Part shown: piece after piece, positions 25,579 through 34,204 of the stretch | Layout: every line of letters starts with the position of its first letter | Position numbering within the stretch: the first letter of the stretch is position 1 | Assembly (NCBI RefSeq): GCF_022012395.1 | Contig: NZ_JAKLTQ010000025.1 | Coordinates: 1-64,000 of the forward strand | Reading direction: 5' to 3' | DNA length: 64,000 bases | Source of the DNA: Arthrobacter hankyongi | GTDB taxonomy: Bacteria > Actinomycetota > Actinomycetes > Actinomycetales > Micrococcaceae | The notes under the pieces: generated by a model | Seen by the model: only the letters and a program-made list of their open reading frames with translations | The model's database searches: none | Told to the model about the DNA's origin: nothing | Program-made: the position numbers and the translations under genes

Positions 25579-27668
25579 CGGGCCGCTCCCAGGACCGCTA
25601 GGTCCGCGGCGGCAACTTCGCCGAGTGCCGGGGTGGCGCCGGCATCGGGATCCGCACCCGCCAGGTAGGCTGTCGCACGCTGCCCGGCGTCGAAGCCGCT
25701 CTTGATGGCGTTGGAGGTGATGGCCGGTTTCTGGTCCACCAGGGTGCCGGCCAGGGTGGCCGGCACGCCGGCACCCTTGCTGAGCGCGGAATCGCGTCCC
25801 TCGGGGCTGATCAGCGGGCTGAGCGGGACGACCGAACGCGAGACCAGCAGTTCGCCGGGGGCGTCCAGCCATTCCTCGCCGCCCGGGCCAATGACGCGGA
25901 CCTGTCCTCCGGCGAACTCGACGATGCGGGAGTCCAGCACGATCCGCACCTTCGGGTTGGCCTGCAGCCGGGGAACGGCAAGGATCTTCGCGCGGCGCCC
26001 CGCCTCGGGTGCGAGCACCTCCTGAGGACCGATGAGCAGCACCGAGGTGCCCCGGTCCGCGAGGGTGTCGGCCACACTCATGGCCACCGAATCCGCACCC
26101 CAGATGGTCACGGCCGCCGGTGCGGCCTCGGTGCCGTCGAGGACGCCCGGGTGCGCCGCCAGCCAGGCGCGCACATCCGAGACCAGCCCGCTGCCGGCGC
26201 CGGCGAAGGTCTGTGCAGGGCGGAGGCCCCCGGTAGCCAGGACAATGGCGTCCGCCCGGTGTTCGGCGGCCAGCCGGTCCAGCCGCGTGGTGTCCACCCC
26301 GGTGCCCAGGCGGACCTCGATGCCCAGGCGCTCGTTCTCCTCGGCCGCCCACGCCGTGAAGCGGTGGAAATCCGGTGTGGACTTCATCCGCTCGGCCTGG
26401 GCGAAGTCGCCGCCCAGCCGGGCGCCGGCGTCGAGCACGGTGACCTGGGCGCCGGCCTGGGCGAGTTCGCGGGCCGCGGTCAGGCCCGCGGGGCCGGCGC
26501 CGACGACGACGGCGCGGGATCCGGGCCGTACGGCAGGTGTGGGCACGGGAACCCGGGAACGGCCGACGGCCGGGTTGACGGTGCAGGTGACCTGGCCGAT
26601 GCCGAGGTTGTCGATGCACACGTTGCAGGCGATGCAGGGGCGGTAACGCTCCCCGTGCAGAACGCCGCGGGCGAAGTCCGGGTCGGCGTGGAGGGCACGG
26701 CCGAGCGACACGAAGTCGCACATCCCGTCCCGCAGCACGGCATCGATGATTTCCGGGGAGTTCAGCCGGCCGGCCATGCCCAGCGGCAGGCCGTACTTGC
26801 GGTAGGCGCGGGCGTAGGCCCCCAGCAGCCCCGGTGCCCACTCGCCGGACTGGACGATCCATTCGCCGGCCTCGTAGCTGCCGGCCGAAAGATCGACGAA
26901 GTCCAAGGCGTCGGTGTTGACCTTGTCCATGACGGCGAGCTGGCCCGCGGCGTCGAGGCCGTCCTCGACGCCTTCGAGGACCGAAATGCGGATGCCGACC
27001 ACGGCCTGCGGAACGCGGCTGCGGATTTCGTCGATGACCAGGTTCACGAATGCTTCGCCGGCACCGAATTCGTCACTGCGCCAGTTGGTGCGCGGGGACA
27101 TGAACTGGTGGATGAGGTAGCCGTGGCCGCCGTGGATGTTGATCACGTCGAATCCGGCCGCAACGGCGCGGCGTGCCGCCTCCCCGTAGGCAGCGGCCAG
27201 CTCGCGGACCTCAGCGGTGGCCAGTTCGCGCGGCAGTTCGCCGCCGGCGACGTCGCAGGCCAACGGCGAGGGGGCCACGTTCTTGAACCCGGATACCTCG
27301 GTTTGCGCGGTGCGGCCGCCGTGGTTGATCTCGACGGCGGCGAGGGCGCCTTCGGCATGGACGGCGTCCGTGAAGGCCTTCATGCTGGGCACGGTGGCGT
27401 CCGTGTGCAGGCCCAGCTGGTGCGTCCGGCCCTTGCCGTCGGCGCGCACGTAGGTGGCCTCGGTGGTGACCAGCCCGAGTCCCGCACGGGCGCGGGTGAC
27501 CAGGTAGTCGAGGTACTGCTCGGTCATCCGGCCGTCGGTGGTGCCGTAGTTGCGCTCCATCGGCGAGGAGGCCAGGCGGTTGCGCAGGACCACCGGGGTG
27601 CGTCCGTTGCGGCCGAGTTCAAGCGGGCGCCGGGCGTGGGCCGACCCGCCGGCTGGGGTGCTGTTCAC
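25575..27668 (-). CDS. NADH:flavin oxidoreductase / 2,4-dienoyl-CoA-reductase-like enzyme
   Basis: 697 aa two-part flavoenzyme. Residues 1-370 form the old-yellow-enzyme barrel, with INHGGR near 110, NIHGGHGYLIHQF near 180 and DFVSLGRALHADP near 325. CIACNVCI followed ten residues later by CTVNP binds a 4Fe-4S cluster. Residues about 385-690 are an FAD/NAD(P) module (VVVGAGPAGLTAARELA). The layout is that of 2,4-dienoyl-CoA reductase and trimethylamine/stachydrine-type enzymes. It reduces or oxidises an activated C=C bond or removes N-methyl groups. GTG 27668 has AGAAGGAG seven bases away. The same operon carries the KSTD-like enzyme. Confidence 0.88.
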   Translation of the reverse strand: MNSTPAGGSAHARRPLELGRNGRTPVVLRNRLASSPMERNYGTTDGRMTEQYLDYLVTRARAGLGLVTTEATYVRADGKGRTHQLGLHTDATVPSMKAFTDAVHAEGALAAVEINHGGRTAQTEVSGFKNVAPSPLACDVAGGELPRELATAEVRELAAAYGEAARRAVAAGFDVINIHGGHGYLIHQFMSPRTNWRSDEFGAGEAFVNLVIDEIRSRVPQAVVGIRISVLEGVEDGLDAAGQLAVMDKVNTDALDFVDLSAGSYEAGEWIVQSGEWAPGLLGAYARAYRKYGLPLGMAGRLNSPEIIDAVLRDGMCDFVSLGRALHADPDFARGVLHGERYRPCIACNVCIDNLGIGQVTCTVNPAVGRSRVPVPTPAVRPGSRAVVVGAGPAGLTAARELAQAGAQVTVLDAGARLGGDFAQAERMKSTPDFHRFTAWAAEENERLGIEVRLGTGVDTTRLDRLAAEHRADAIVLATGGLRPAQTFAGAGSGLVSDVRAWLAAHPGVLDGTEAAPAAVTIWGADSVAMSVADTLADRGTSVLLIGPQEVLAPEAGRRAKILAVPRLQANPKVRIVLDSRIVEFAGGQVRVIGPGGEEWLDAPGELLVSRSVVPLSPLISPEGRDSALSKGAGVPATLAGTLVDQKPAITSNAIKSGFDAGQRATAYLAGADPDAGATPALGEVAAADLAVLGAAR

Positions 27669-27680
27669 GAGGTTCTCCTT

Positions 27681-28838
27681 CTAACTGCGGGGATGGTTGG
27701 CGGCCGGTGCCGCGGCCCGGGCGACGACGTTCCCGGGCGCCTCCGGCACTCCTGGCGGGAAGGGCGCGAAGCGGACCGGGACCCCGGTGCGTGCGGACTC
27801 GTAGACGGCCAGCAGGATCCGGAGGGCATTGTTGGCATCACGGCCGGTGACGGCCGGGTCCGTGCCGCGGGCCAGCGCTTGGACGAAATCACGGATCTGG
27901 CTGGTGTGGTGCGGGATGAGCCGGGCATTGATGGAGGACAGGTCGACGTTGGCCTCGGTGTCCTCGGGGTGTGCGGGCGTGGCCCGCACGGTCTCCCCGG
28001 TGGCCATGATGGTGACGCGCCCGTCCGTGCCTTCCGGGAACTCGCTGAGCTCCGCGGTGGCGCCGGTGGTTCCGGTGATGCGGATCTGGACGCCCAGGGA
28101 CGGGGTGGCGGCGGTGGAGGCCGAAAGGGTGGCGATGCCGCCGGAGGCGAACTTGAGGACGGCCGAGGCTGAGTCTTCCACCTCAATATGCCCGCCGTGC
28201 TTGAAGGTGTTGATGGTGCCGTAGACCTCGGCGATGTCGCCCATGTACCACTGCAGCAGGTCGATGTAGTGGATGGCCTGGGTCATCAGTACGCCGCCGC
28301 CGTCGGTGTCCCAGGTGCCCCGCCAGGCGTCCTTGGCGTAATAGTCCGGGTCACGGTGCAGCAGGACGGAGGCGTGGCCGATCACGGGGGTGCCCAGAGT
28401 GCCGTCGTCGATCGTGGCGCGGACACGCTGCGCGGCCGGCCAGAAGCGGCGCTGGAACAAAACGCCGAGCTTGACGCCGGCGGCGTCGCAGGCGGCCACC
28501 ATGCGCTCGGCGGACGCGAGGTCGATCGCGATCGGCTTCTCGCACAGCACGTGCACGCCCGCGCCGGCGGCTTCGAGGACCACGGCCTCGTGGGTCGGGT
28601 GCGGCGTGCAGACCGAGATGATGTCCAGCTCGAGGTCCAGCAGCGCGGAGACGGAGCCGACGGCGTTCCCGACCCCCCAGGCGGCGGCGGTGGCCCGGGC
28701 GCGCCCCGGGTCGACGTCGCAGACGCCGACGACCTGCACGGCGTCCAGGGCCGCGAAGGCCTCGAGGTGGTTGCGGCTGATCATGCCGCAGCCGACGACG
28801 CCGACGCGCAGCGTGCGCCGGGGGATCTGCTGGTTCAC
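27681..28838 (-). CDS. Gfo/Idh/MocA family oxidoreductase
   Basis: 385 aa NAD(P)-dependent dehydrogenase of the inositol/glucose-fructose type. The Rossmann motif VGVVGCGMISRNHLEAF is at the N-terminus and HVLCEKPIAIDLA holds the conserved EKP lysine (about 100). MTQAIHYIDLLQWYMGD carries the conserved H-x2-D of the catalytic site. GTG 28838 follows AAAGG by seven bases. Members oxidise a hydroxyl of inositols, sugars or related cyclic polyols. This supports a cyclitol- or sugar-like substrate for the cluster. It starts just downstream of the SDR. Confidence 0.9.
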   Translation of the reverse strand: MNQQIPRRTLRVGVVGCGMISRNHLEAFAALDAVQVVGVCDVDPGRARATAAAWGVGNAVGSVSALLDLELDIISVCTPHPTHEAVVLEAAGAGVHVLCEKPIAIDLASAERMVAACDAAGVKLGVLFQRRFWPAAQRVRATIDDGTLGTPVIGHASVLLHRDPDYYAKDAWRGTWDTDGGGVLMTQAIHYIDLLQWYMGDIAEVYGTINTFKHGGHIEVEDSASAVLKFASGGIATLSASTAATPSLGVQIRITGTTGATAELSEFPEGTDGRVTIMATGETVRATPAHPEDTEANVDLSSINARLIPHHTSQIRDFVQALARGTDPAVTGRDANNALRILLAVYESARTGVPVRFAPFPPGVPEAPGNVVARAAAPAANHPRS

Positions 28839-28885
28839 GGAAGTGCCTTTCGACGGGAAGGAGTGTGCGGGTGGGCGGCCGGCGC

Positions 28886-29650
28886 CTAGTAGGTGGCGCG
28901 TCCGCCCGAAAGATCGAAAACGAATCCGGTGGTGTAGGAGGCGTCCGGGGAGATGATGAATTCGATCAGGGATGCTGCTTCGGCGGGTGTACCGAAGCGC
29001 CCCATCGGGATCTTCGCTGCCTGTGCTGTTTGCTGGTCTGCCGGGACCTGCCCGAAGAGTGGTGTCAGGATATTGCCGGGGGCGAGGGCATTGACTGTGA
29101 CCCCGGAGAGGGCAAATTCCTTGGCGAGTGATTTGACCAGACCGAGGATGCCGGCCTTGCTGGCCGAGTAGGCCGGCATGTTGGTGACGCCTTCTTTGCC
29201 CGCCGTGGACGAAATGTGCAGCAGCCGCCCGTAGCCTGCCTGCGCCATCCCCGGCAGGACCGCCTGGGAGACGATGAAGGCGCCCGTGAGGTTGATCCTC
29301 ATGATCCGTTCGAATTCATCTACCGGGGTCGCGAGTGCCGAGGCGACCGGCCCGAGAATGCCGGCACAGTTCACCACGGCGTCGAGCCGGCCCAATGTCT
29401 GCACGGCGGAGGCAACGGCGGTAGCCACGGACCCGGGGTCCGTCACGTCCAGGGGAAGCGACGGGCCGGAGTGTCCTTCAGGCCAGTCCGCCGACGGAAG
29501 ATCCGCTCCGATCACGGCGGCGCCGGACCGTCTGAGGCGTTCTGCCGTGGCCCGGCCGATGCCGCTTGCTGCTCCGATCACCAGGCAGCGTGACTCCGCG
29601 ATGGAGCCCGGTGCCCGGGCAGCGGTGTTTGGTGCTGTTGCTGAAATCAT
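28886..29650 (-). CDS. SDR family oxidoreductase
   Basis: 254 aa classical short-chain dehydrogenase. The cofactor motif GAASGIG is near residue 27, NCAG near 94, catalytic Ser in ISSTAGKEG (about 148) and YSASK with Tyr/Lys near 161-165. The acidic ADLP after strand two hints at NAD(H). The frame runs further upstream, but GGAGAGACCC before ATG 29650 and the gap to the shikimate dehydrogenase fix the start. Alcohol/ketone interconversion in the cyclic-polyol pathway is likely. Confidence 0.9.
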   Translation of the reverse strand: MISATAPNTAARAPGSIAESRCLVIGAASGIGRATAERLRRSGAAVIGADLPSADWPEGHSGPSLPLDVTDPGSVATAVASAVQTLGRLDAVVNCAGILGPVASALATPVDEFERIMRINLTGAFIVSQAVLPGMAQAGYGRLLHISSTAGKEGVTNMPAYSASKAGILGLVKSLAKEFALSGVTVNALAPGNILTPLFGQVPADQQTAQAAKIPMGRFGTPAEAASLIEFIISPDASYTTGFVFDLSGGRATY

Positions 29651-29688
29651 GGGTCTCTCCGTCACGTGGTGCGGCCGGCGGTGCGCCG

Positions 29689-30555
29689 TCAGAGGACGGG
29701 CAGGCGGACCGCGTCTTGGAAGGTGGCCAGCATGCGGTCCGCGTCGGGGCGAATGCCGGTGAAGAGCTCGAAGGCCGCCGCGGCCTGCCCGACGGCCATT
29801 CGTCCGCCGTCGAGCACCTTGCAGCCCTGGCCGCGCGCGGCCTTGATCAGCTGCGTTTCGAGCGGCCGGTAGACCACGTCGGCGACCCACAGCCCGGAGT
29901 GGATGAGGGCGGGATCGACGGGAACACCTGGATGGCCGGTCATGCCGATCGGCGTTGAATTGACCAGTCCGTCCGCCTCCCGAATGCTCGCGGCAACAGA
30001 GTCTGTTCGGGTAACGGACACCTCGCTGCCCGGGAAGTGCGGGGCAAGCCGCGCGGCGAGGCTCTCGGCCCTGGCCGGGTCGATGTCCGCAATCACCAGA
30101 TGCCCGGCTCCGGCACTCAGGAGCCCGAACGCTACCGCTGCGCCCGCGCCTCCCGCCCCGATCTGGACGATCGAGTCGGTTGCGGCGTACGGGAGCCCGG
30201 CCCGGAAGCCGTGCATGAAGCCGAGGTGGTCCGTGTTGTGCCCGGTTGCCTGCCCGTCATCGAAGGTGATGGTGTTCACCGCGCCCAGGATGGCTGCGTC
30301 GGGGGAGAGATCGTCCAGACCGGCCTGCACCAGCTGTTTGCTCGGGTGCGTGACGTTGAGTCCGTCGTAACCGAGTTCCGCGGCGTTGCGCACCAGCGCG
30401 GCGGAATGTTCGGCCTGCCGGCCCAGGAGGTCGAGGTCGATGATGCGGTAGATGTAGGACAGACCCAGCCGGTCCGCTTCCGTTTCGTGCAGGCGGGGTG
30501 TCAGCGAGCCGGTGATTCCGGCACCGAGCAATCCGACGACATATCGATGGGGCAT
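29689..30555 (-). CDS. Shikimate/quinate dehydrogenase family protein
   Basis: 288 aa AroE-type dehydrogenase. The catalytic lysine is in NVTHPSKQ (about 75) and the aspartate in GHNTDHLGF (about 110). IGAGGAGAAVAFGLL (about 130) is the nucleotide loop, and NSTPIGM (about 205) is the family box. It interconverts shikimate (or quinate) and 3-dehydroshikimate (or 3-dehydroquinate). Being next to a shikimate-type permease and catabolic enzymes, it is probably the catabolic QsuD/YdiB-type enzyme and not the biosynthetic AroE. ATG 30555 overlaps the permease stop by one base (TGATG). Confidence 0.88.
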   Translation of the reverse strand: MPHRYVVGLLGAGITGSLTPRLHETEADRLGLSYIYRIIDLDLLGRQAEHSAALVRNAAELGYDGLNVTHPSKQLVQAGLDDLSPDAAILGAVNTITFDDGQATGHNTDHLGFMHGFRAGLPYAATDSIVQIGAGGAGAAVAFGLLSAGAGHLVIADIDPARAESLAARLAPHFPGSEVSVTRTDSVAASIREADGLVNSTPIGMTGHPGVPVDPALIHSGLWVADVVYRPLETQLIKAARGQGCKVLDGGRMAVGQAAAAFELFTGIRPDADRMLATFQDAVRLPVL

Positions 30556-31913
30556 CACACGGCCGCCTTGTCGGCCGCGGGCGACGGCGTCTGGAGCCGC
30601 TTGCCGGATTTCTTCAGTCCCAGCAGGGCGGTGGGCGTCCTGAACGTCTCCGGTCCCGTGAGCGTTGCGATCGCCGAGACGAGGCAGGCGAGGGCGCCGA
30701 ACGTTGCGACGGGAACCCAGTTGGCCTTGTCGCCGCCGATCAGAAGTTCGGAGATCGCAGGCGCGAACCCGGCGAGCAGCAGGCCGAACATGAGGCTGAT
30801 GGCCATACCCGAGTAGCGGACCTTGACCGGAAACTGTTCCGGAAAATATGCCGGGTAGATGGAGTTCGCTCCGGTGTAGGCAATCCCGATGAGCAGGATT
30901 CCGGTGAGGAAGATCAGCGGAATGTCCGCGGCGGACAGGGCGGAGAAGAACACAAAGATCATCACCGACTGCAGCACGAGCCCGGTGAGGAAGACGGGCT
31001 TGCGGCCGATCCGGTCCGAAAGCATGCCGCACAGCGGCCCCATGGCAACCGCGGTGAGGTTGGCCGCCGCGATGACGGTGAGCATCAGGCTCTTGTCGAC
31101 GCCGGCAACCGTTGTGGCGTACGAGAGGGCGAAGACATTGACGAGCGTATTGAGAATGGTGAACAGCGACATCGCGGTAATGCGGAGGACCGTCACCCAG
31201 TGGTGCCGGAACAGGGCGACGAGCGGTACCTTGACCACGTCCTCGTTTTCCCGGGCTTCCTCAAAGACCGGGGGTTCTTCAAGGAGGCGCCTCAGCACGA
31301 ACGCGATGACGGTAACGATCGCGCTGGCAAGGAACGGGATGCGCCAGCCCCACGCCAGGAGCTGCTCCTCCGGCAGCGACGCCACGGGAATGAAGACGAG
31401 GGTGGAGAGCACGATGCCGAACATGATGCCGCTCATCGTCCAGCTCGTGTAGAAGGCGCGCTTCCGGTCGGGGGCATGCTCAAGGGTGAGCGAGCTGGAA
31501 CCGGGGGACTCCCCGCCGGCGGACAGTCCCTGCAGCAGCCTGAGGGCCACGATCAGGAGGGGCGCCGCCATGCCGATCTGGCTGTACGTCGGAAGGCAGC
31601 CGATGAGGAACGTTGACACGCCCATCAGCAGCAGGGTCAGGAGCAGAACGCGCTTGCGGCCGAACTTGTCGCCCAGATGCCCGCAGATCACGGCCCCGAG
31701 CGGACGGGCGACGTAGGCGACACCGACGGTCGCGAACGACAGCAGCATCGATGACGGGCCCGGCGCGAAGAACAGCTTCCCGAAGATCAGCGCCGCAGCC
31801 GAGCCGAAAATGAAAAAGTCGTAATACTCCAGGGCGCTGCCCACAAACCCGGAGACTGCCGCAATTTTCGCGTTGTTCCGGGGACGTGCCGGTGCCGACG
31901 TCGTCATTGACAT
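30555..31913 (-). CDS. MFS transporter, metabolite:H+ symporter family (shikimate permease type)
   Basis: 452 aa permease with twelve hydrophobic segments of the MHS family (ShiA, KgtP, ProP). Signatures are GSALEYYDFFIFGSAAALIF, the loop GHLGDKFGRKRVL, LRLLQGLSAGGE near 130 and SDRIGRKPVFL in the second half. GAAGGGA stands before ATG 31913; a second ATG six bases later is possible. It should import an organic acid with protons. Its start-stop contact with the shikimate dehydrogenase makes shikimate or quinate the best guess. It is the first gene downstream of the LysR gene and its 35-base inverted repeat. Confidence 0.88.
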   Translation of the reverse strand: MSMTTSAPARPRNNAKIAAVSGFVGSALEYYDFFIFGSAAALIFGKLFFAPGPSSMLLSFATVGVAYVARPLGAVICGHLGDKFGRKRVLLLTLLLMGVSTFLIGCLPTYSQIGMAAPLLIVALRLLQGLSAGGESPGSSSLTLEHAPDRKRAFYTSWTMSGIMFGIVLSTLVFIPVASLPEEQLLAWGWRIPFLASAIVTVIAFVLRRLLEEPPVFEEARENEDVVKVPLVALFRHHWVTVLRITAMSLFTILNTLVNVFALSYATTVAGVDKSLMLTVIAAANLTAVAMGPLCGMLSDRIGRKPVFLTGLVLQSVMIFVFFSALSAADIPLIFLTGILLIGIAYTGANSIYPAYFPEQFPVKVRYSGMAISLMFGLLLAGFAPAISELLIGGDKANWVPVATFGALACLVSAIATLTGPETFRTPTALLGLKKSGKRLQTPSPAADKAAV

Positions 31914-32035
31914 GGTGTTCCCTTCGTGTGAGAGGAACCTGGACCACGCCGCGCCTCGTGGCGGCAGTGCTGGCTGGTTCCGCCGCCCGATGCGGCCTAC
32001 CCACAAGTGTGACGACTGGCACTTTGTAAGTCCAC

Positions 32036-32070
32036 GACTGAAATGGTCTATCACTATGCTGTTTTCAGTC
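32036..32070. promoter_or_regulatory. 35-base inverted repeat upstream of the shikimate-type operon
   Basis: GACTGAAA at 32036-32043 and TTTCAGTC at 32063-32070 form perfect 8-bp arms around 19 bases, between the LysR stop and the permease start. Its AT-rich core differs from the GC-rich surroundings. It is a good candidate operator for the LysR protein or a local GntR/IclR-type factor. Confidence 0.6.
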
Positions 32071-32083
32071 TAAATAAGGAGGG

Positions 32084-32989
32084 TTAGTCACTCCCGGGCT
32101 GTGGAAAGGTTTGGTCGATGACGGCGAGGACGGCAGCGAGGACGGCCGAGTCGTTCTCCGAGGACCAGGCGATCGCGTGGTTCATGTAATGCTGCGGATC
32201 ATCCAAGGCCACAAAGGTGGCTCCCGAAGGGATGATGCTGGCGATGCCGCTGTTCATCAGGGTGACGCCGACGCCGGCTGCAACGAACGTCAGCACCATG
32301 TAGGGGTCCGATAGCTCCTGCACCACCCGCGGCCGGAACCCCGCCGCCATGCAGGAGGCAAGCAGCACCTCCGACATGGCGGAGGAGCCGTCCATCGGCG
32401 GGGAAATGAAGTCGTCGTCGGCCAGGCTTTGCACCGGTATGGATGTTTCCCCCGCCAGCGGATGGTCCAGCGGGAGCACTGCCCCGATTTTCTCCCGGGC
32501 CACCAGCCTGGCGGTGACCGAGGGAGCGGGCGATTCGGGATAACCGACGAAGGCAAGGTCGAGGGTGCCGTTGGCCACGCTCGCCAGACCGTCTGCCGTG
32601 CGTACCCTGCTGGTGAGTTCCAGGTGGATGTCGGGGTAGCTTCGCCGCAGGGCGCGGGTCAGTGGCGGAAGCGTCAGATGATTGACCGCTCCCGAAAAGC
32701 CGACCCTGATCGTGCCCCGGATGCCTGCCACCTCCGTCTGGGCGGCCTCGCGGGCCAAGCGCATCTCCTGAAGCACCCGGTACGCCCGCGGCAGGAGGGC
32801 GTGGCCGGCGGGCGTCAATGCCACGCTTCGGGTGTTCCGTTCGAAAAGACGCGTGCCCAGATCGGACTCGAGCTTCCGGATCGTCTGGCTGAAGGGGGAC
32901 TGCGCCATATGCAGGCGAAGTGCCGCGCGGCCAAAGTGCAGTTCCTCGGCAACCGCGACGAACGCTTCAAGCCATCGGATTTCGGTCAT
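32084..32989 (-). CDS. LysR-family transcriptional regulator
   Basis: 301 aa LysR regulator of usual length. The N-terminal winged helix reads RWLEAFVAVAEELHFGRAAL, RLHMAQSPFSQTIRKLESDL and GTRLFERNTRSVALT. A periplasmic-binding-like effector domain follows from about 90 (TIRVGFSGAVNHLTLPPL). AAGGCGG stands six bases before ATG 32989. It lies upstream of, and on the same strand as, the shikimate-type operon, instead of the usual divergent setting; read-through could give feedback. The plus-strand Tat lipoprotein gene is divergent from it. Confidence 0.88.
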   Translation of the reverse strand: MTEIRWLEAFVAVAEELHFGRAALRLHMAQSPFSQTIRKLESDLGTRLFERNTRSVALTPAGHALLPRAYRVLQEMRLAREAAQTEVAGIRGTIRVGFSGAVNHLTLPPLTRALRRSYPDIHLELTSRVRTADGLASVANGTLDLAFVGYPESPAPSVTARLVAREKIGAVLPLDHPLAGETSIPVQSLADDDFISPPMDGSSAMSEVLLASCMAAGFRPRVVQELSDPYMVLTFVAAGVGVTLMNSGIASIIPSGATFVALDDPQHYMNHAIAWSSENDSAVLAAVLAVIDQTFPQPGSD

Positions 32990-33208
32990 GTTCAGCCGCC
33001 TTGCTCGAAACCTCCTGTGCGGGCCCTTCAGGACTGCGGGAGGAAGCCCATATTGCCGTAAAGCAACACAATAAGCCGATGATTATGTTTCACTCCAACC
33101 CTGCGGGCGCCGGGTTTGCTCTGTCTGGCGCGGAAGGCCGCACAGCCTGTTCATAGTGGCGTTGCCTAGGGTCTGTATCAGGCATCCGCAAACATCACCG
33201 GAGGACTT

Positions 33209-34168
33209 ATGGCGCACGACCCGCAGCATGACCAGGTAGGCAGATACGAAGGCCGCCCCTTGGTGCGGCCGGAGGAAGAGGTTGTCGACCAAGGGCTGGG
33301 ATTCGATATCGACACCCTGCTGAGCCGGCGGCGGATGCTGGCGTTTCTCGGCCTCGGCGCGTCCGCGGTAGGCCTCGCCGCCTGTGGTGCCGGCTCGGGC
33401 AGCTCCGCAGGCCCGGTTTTGAGTCCGTCGTCGGCGGCGTCCGCGGCTTCGGGGGAGATTCCCGACGAGACCGCCGGCCCTTATCCCGGTGACGGATCGA
33501 ACGGGCCGGACGTTCTGGAGCAGAGCGGCATTGTCCGCAGCGACATCCGGTCCAGTTTCGGGGAATCCACCGGCACCGCCGAGGGCGTGCCCATGACGCT
33601 CGAGCTGACCGTCTCCGACCTCGCCGGCGGGGGCGTCCCGTATGAAGGGGTGGCAGTCTACGTCTGGCACTGCAACCGCGAGGGCGGCTACTCCATGTAC
33701 TCGGAGGGAATCACCGACCAGAACTACCTGCGCGGTGTACAGATTGCCGGCACCGAGGGAAAGGTGCGCTTCACCAGCATCTTCCCGGCCTGCTATACCG
33801 GCCGGTGGCCGCACATCCACTTCGAGATCTACCCGGACCAGGCCAGCATTGCCGACTCCGCCAGCGCGATCGCCACCTCGCAGGTCGCCCTGCCGCAGGA
33901 TGTGTGCGACACCGTCTACGCAACCACCGGCTATGAGACGTCAGTCAGCAACCTCGCACAGCTGAGTCTGGACAGCGACAATGTCTTCGGCGATGACGGC
34001 GGTGCCAGCCAGCTCGCCACCGTAACCGGCGATGCTGCCAGCGGCTATACGGTCACCCTCGCCGTAGGCGTCGACACCACCACAACCCCAACCGGCGGGC
34101 AGCAACCCGGCGGTGCCCCGGGTGGGACCCCGCCAGCCGGTCCGCCTCCCGGCAGCCCGTCCAGTTAA
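33209..34168 (+). CDS. Tat-exported lipoprotein, intradiol ring-cleavage dioxygenase fold
   Basis: 319 aa protein of the 3,4-dioxygenase beta-sandwich family, exported by Tat: SRRRMLAFLGLGASAVGLAAC has the twin arginines at 40-42 and lipobox Cys59. The likely iron ligands are Tyr161 or Tyr164 (GGYSMYSEG), Tyr196 (ACYTGRW) and His202/His204 (PHIHFEIY). The opening PDETAGPYPGDGSNGPDVL is typical of these exported actinobacterial proteins. A Gly/Pro/Thr-rich tail of about 35 residues looks disordered. GGAGG precedes the ATG. A catechol outside the membrane is the obvious substrate class, but activity in this subgroup is not established. Confidence 0.85.
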   Translation: MAHDPQHDQVGRYEGRPLVRPEEEVVDQGLGFDIDTLLSRRRMLAFLGLGASAVGLAACGAGSGSSAGPVLSPSSAASAASGEIPDETAGPYPGDGSNGPDVLEQSGIVRSDIRSSFGESTGTAEGVPMTLELTVSDLAGGGVPYEGVAVYVWHCNREGGYSMYSEGITDQNYLRGVQIAGTEGKVRFTSIFPACYTGRWPHIHFEIYPDQASIADSASAIATSQVALPQDVCDTVYATTGYETSVSNLAQLSLDSDNVFGDDGGASQLATVTGDAASGYTVTLAVGVDTTTTPTGGQQPGGAPGGTPPAGPPPGSPSS

Positions 34169-34204
34169 GCTCCCGGCCCCGGCCGCCAGGGGCAGCACCG
34201 GCCG

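Noticed and set aside
24745-26862. A 705-codon minus-strand protein fused to the TIM-barrel isomerase
   Set aside because: Its upstream part is an Arg/Gly/Pro-rich shadow of the dienoyl-CoA-reductase-like gene; the isomerase begins at ATG 25578 overlapping that gene's stop.
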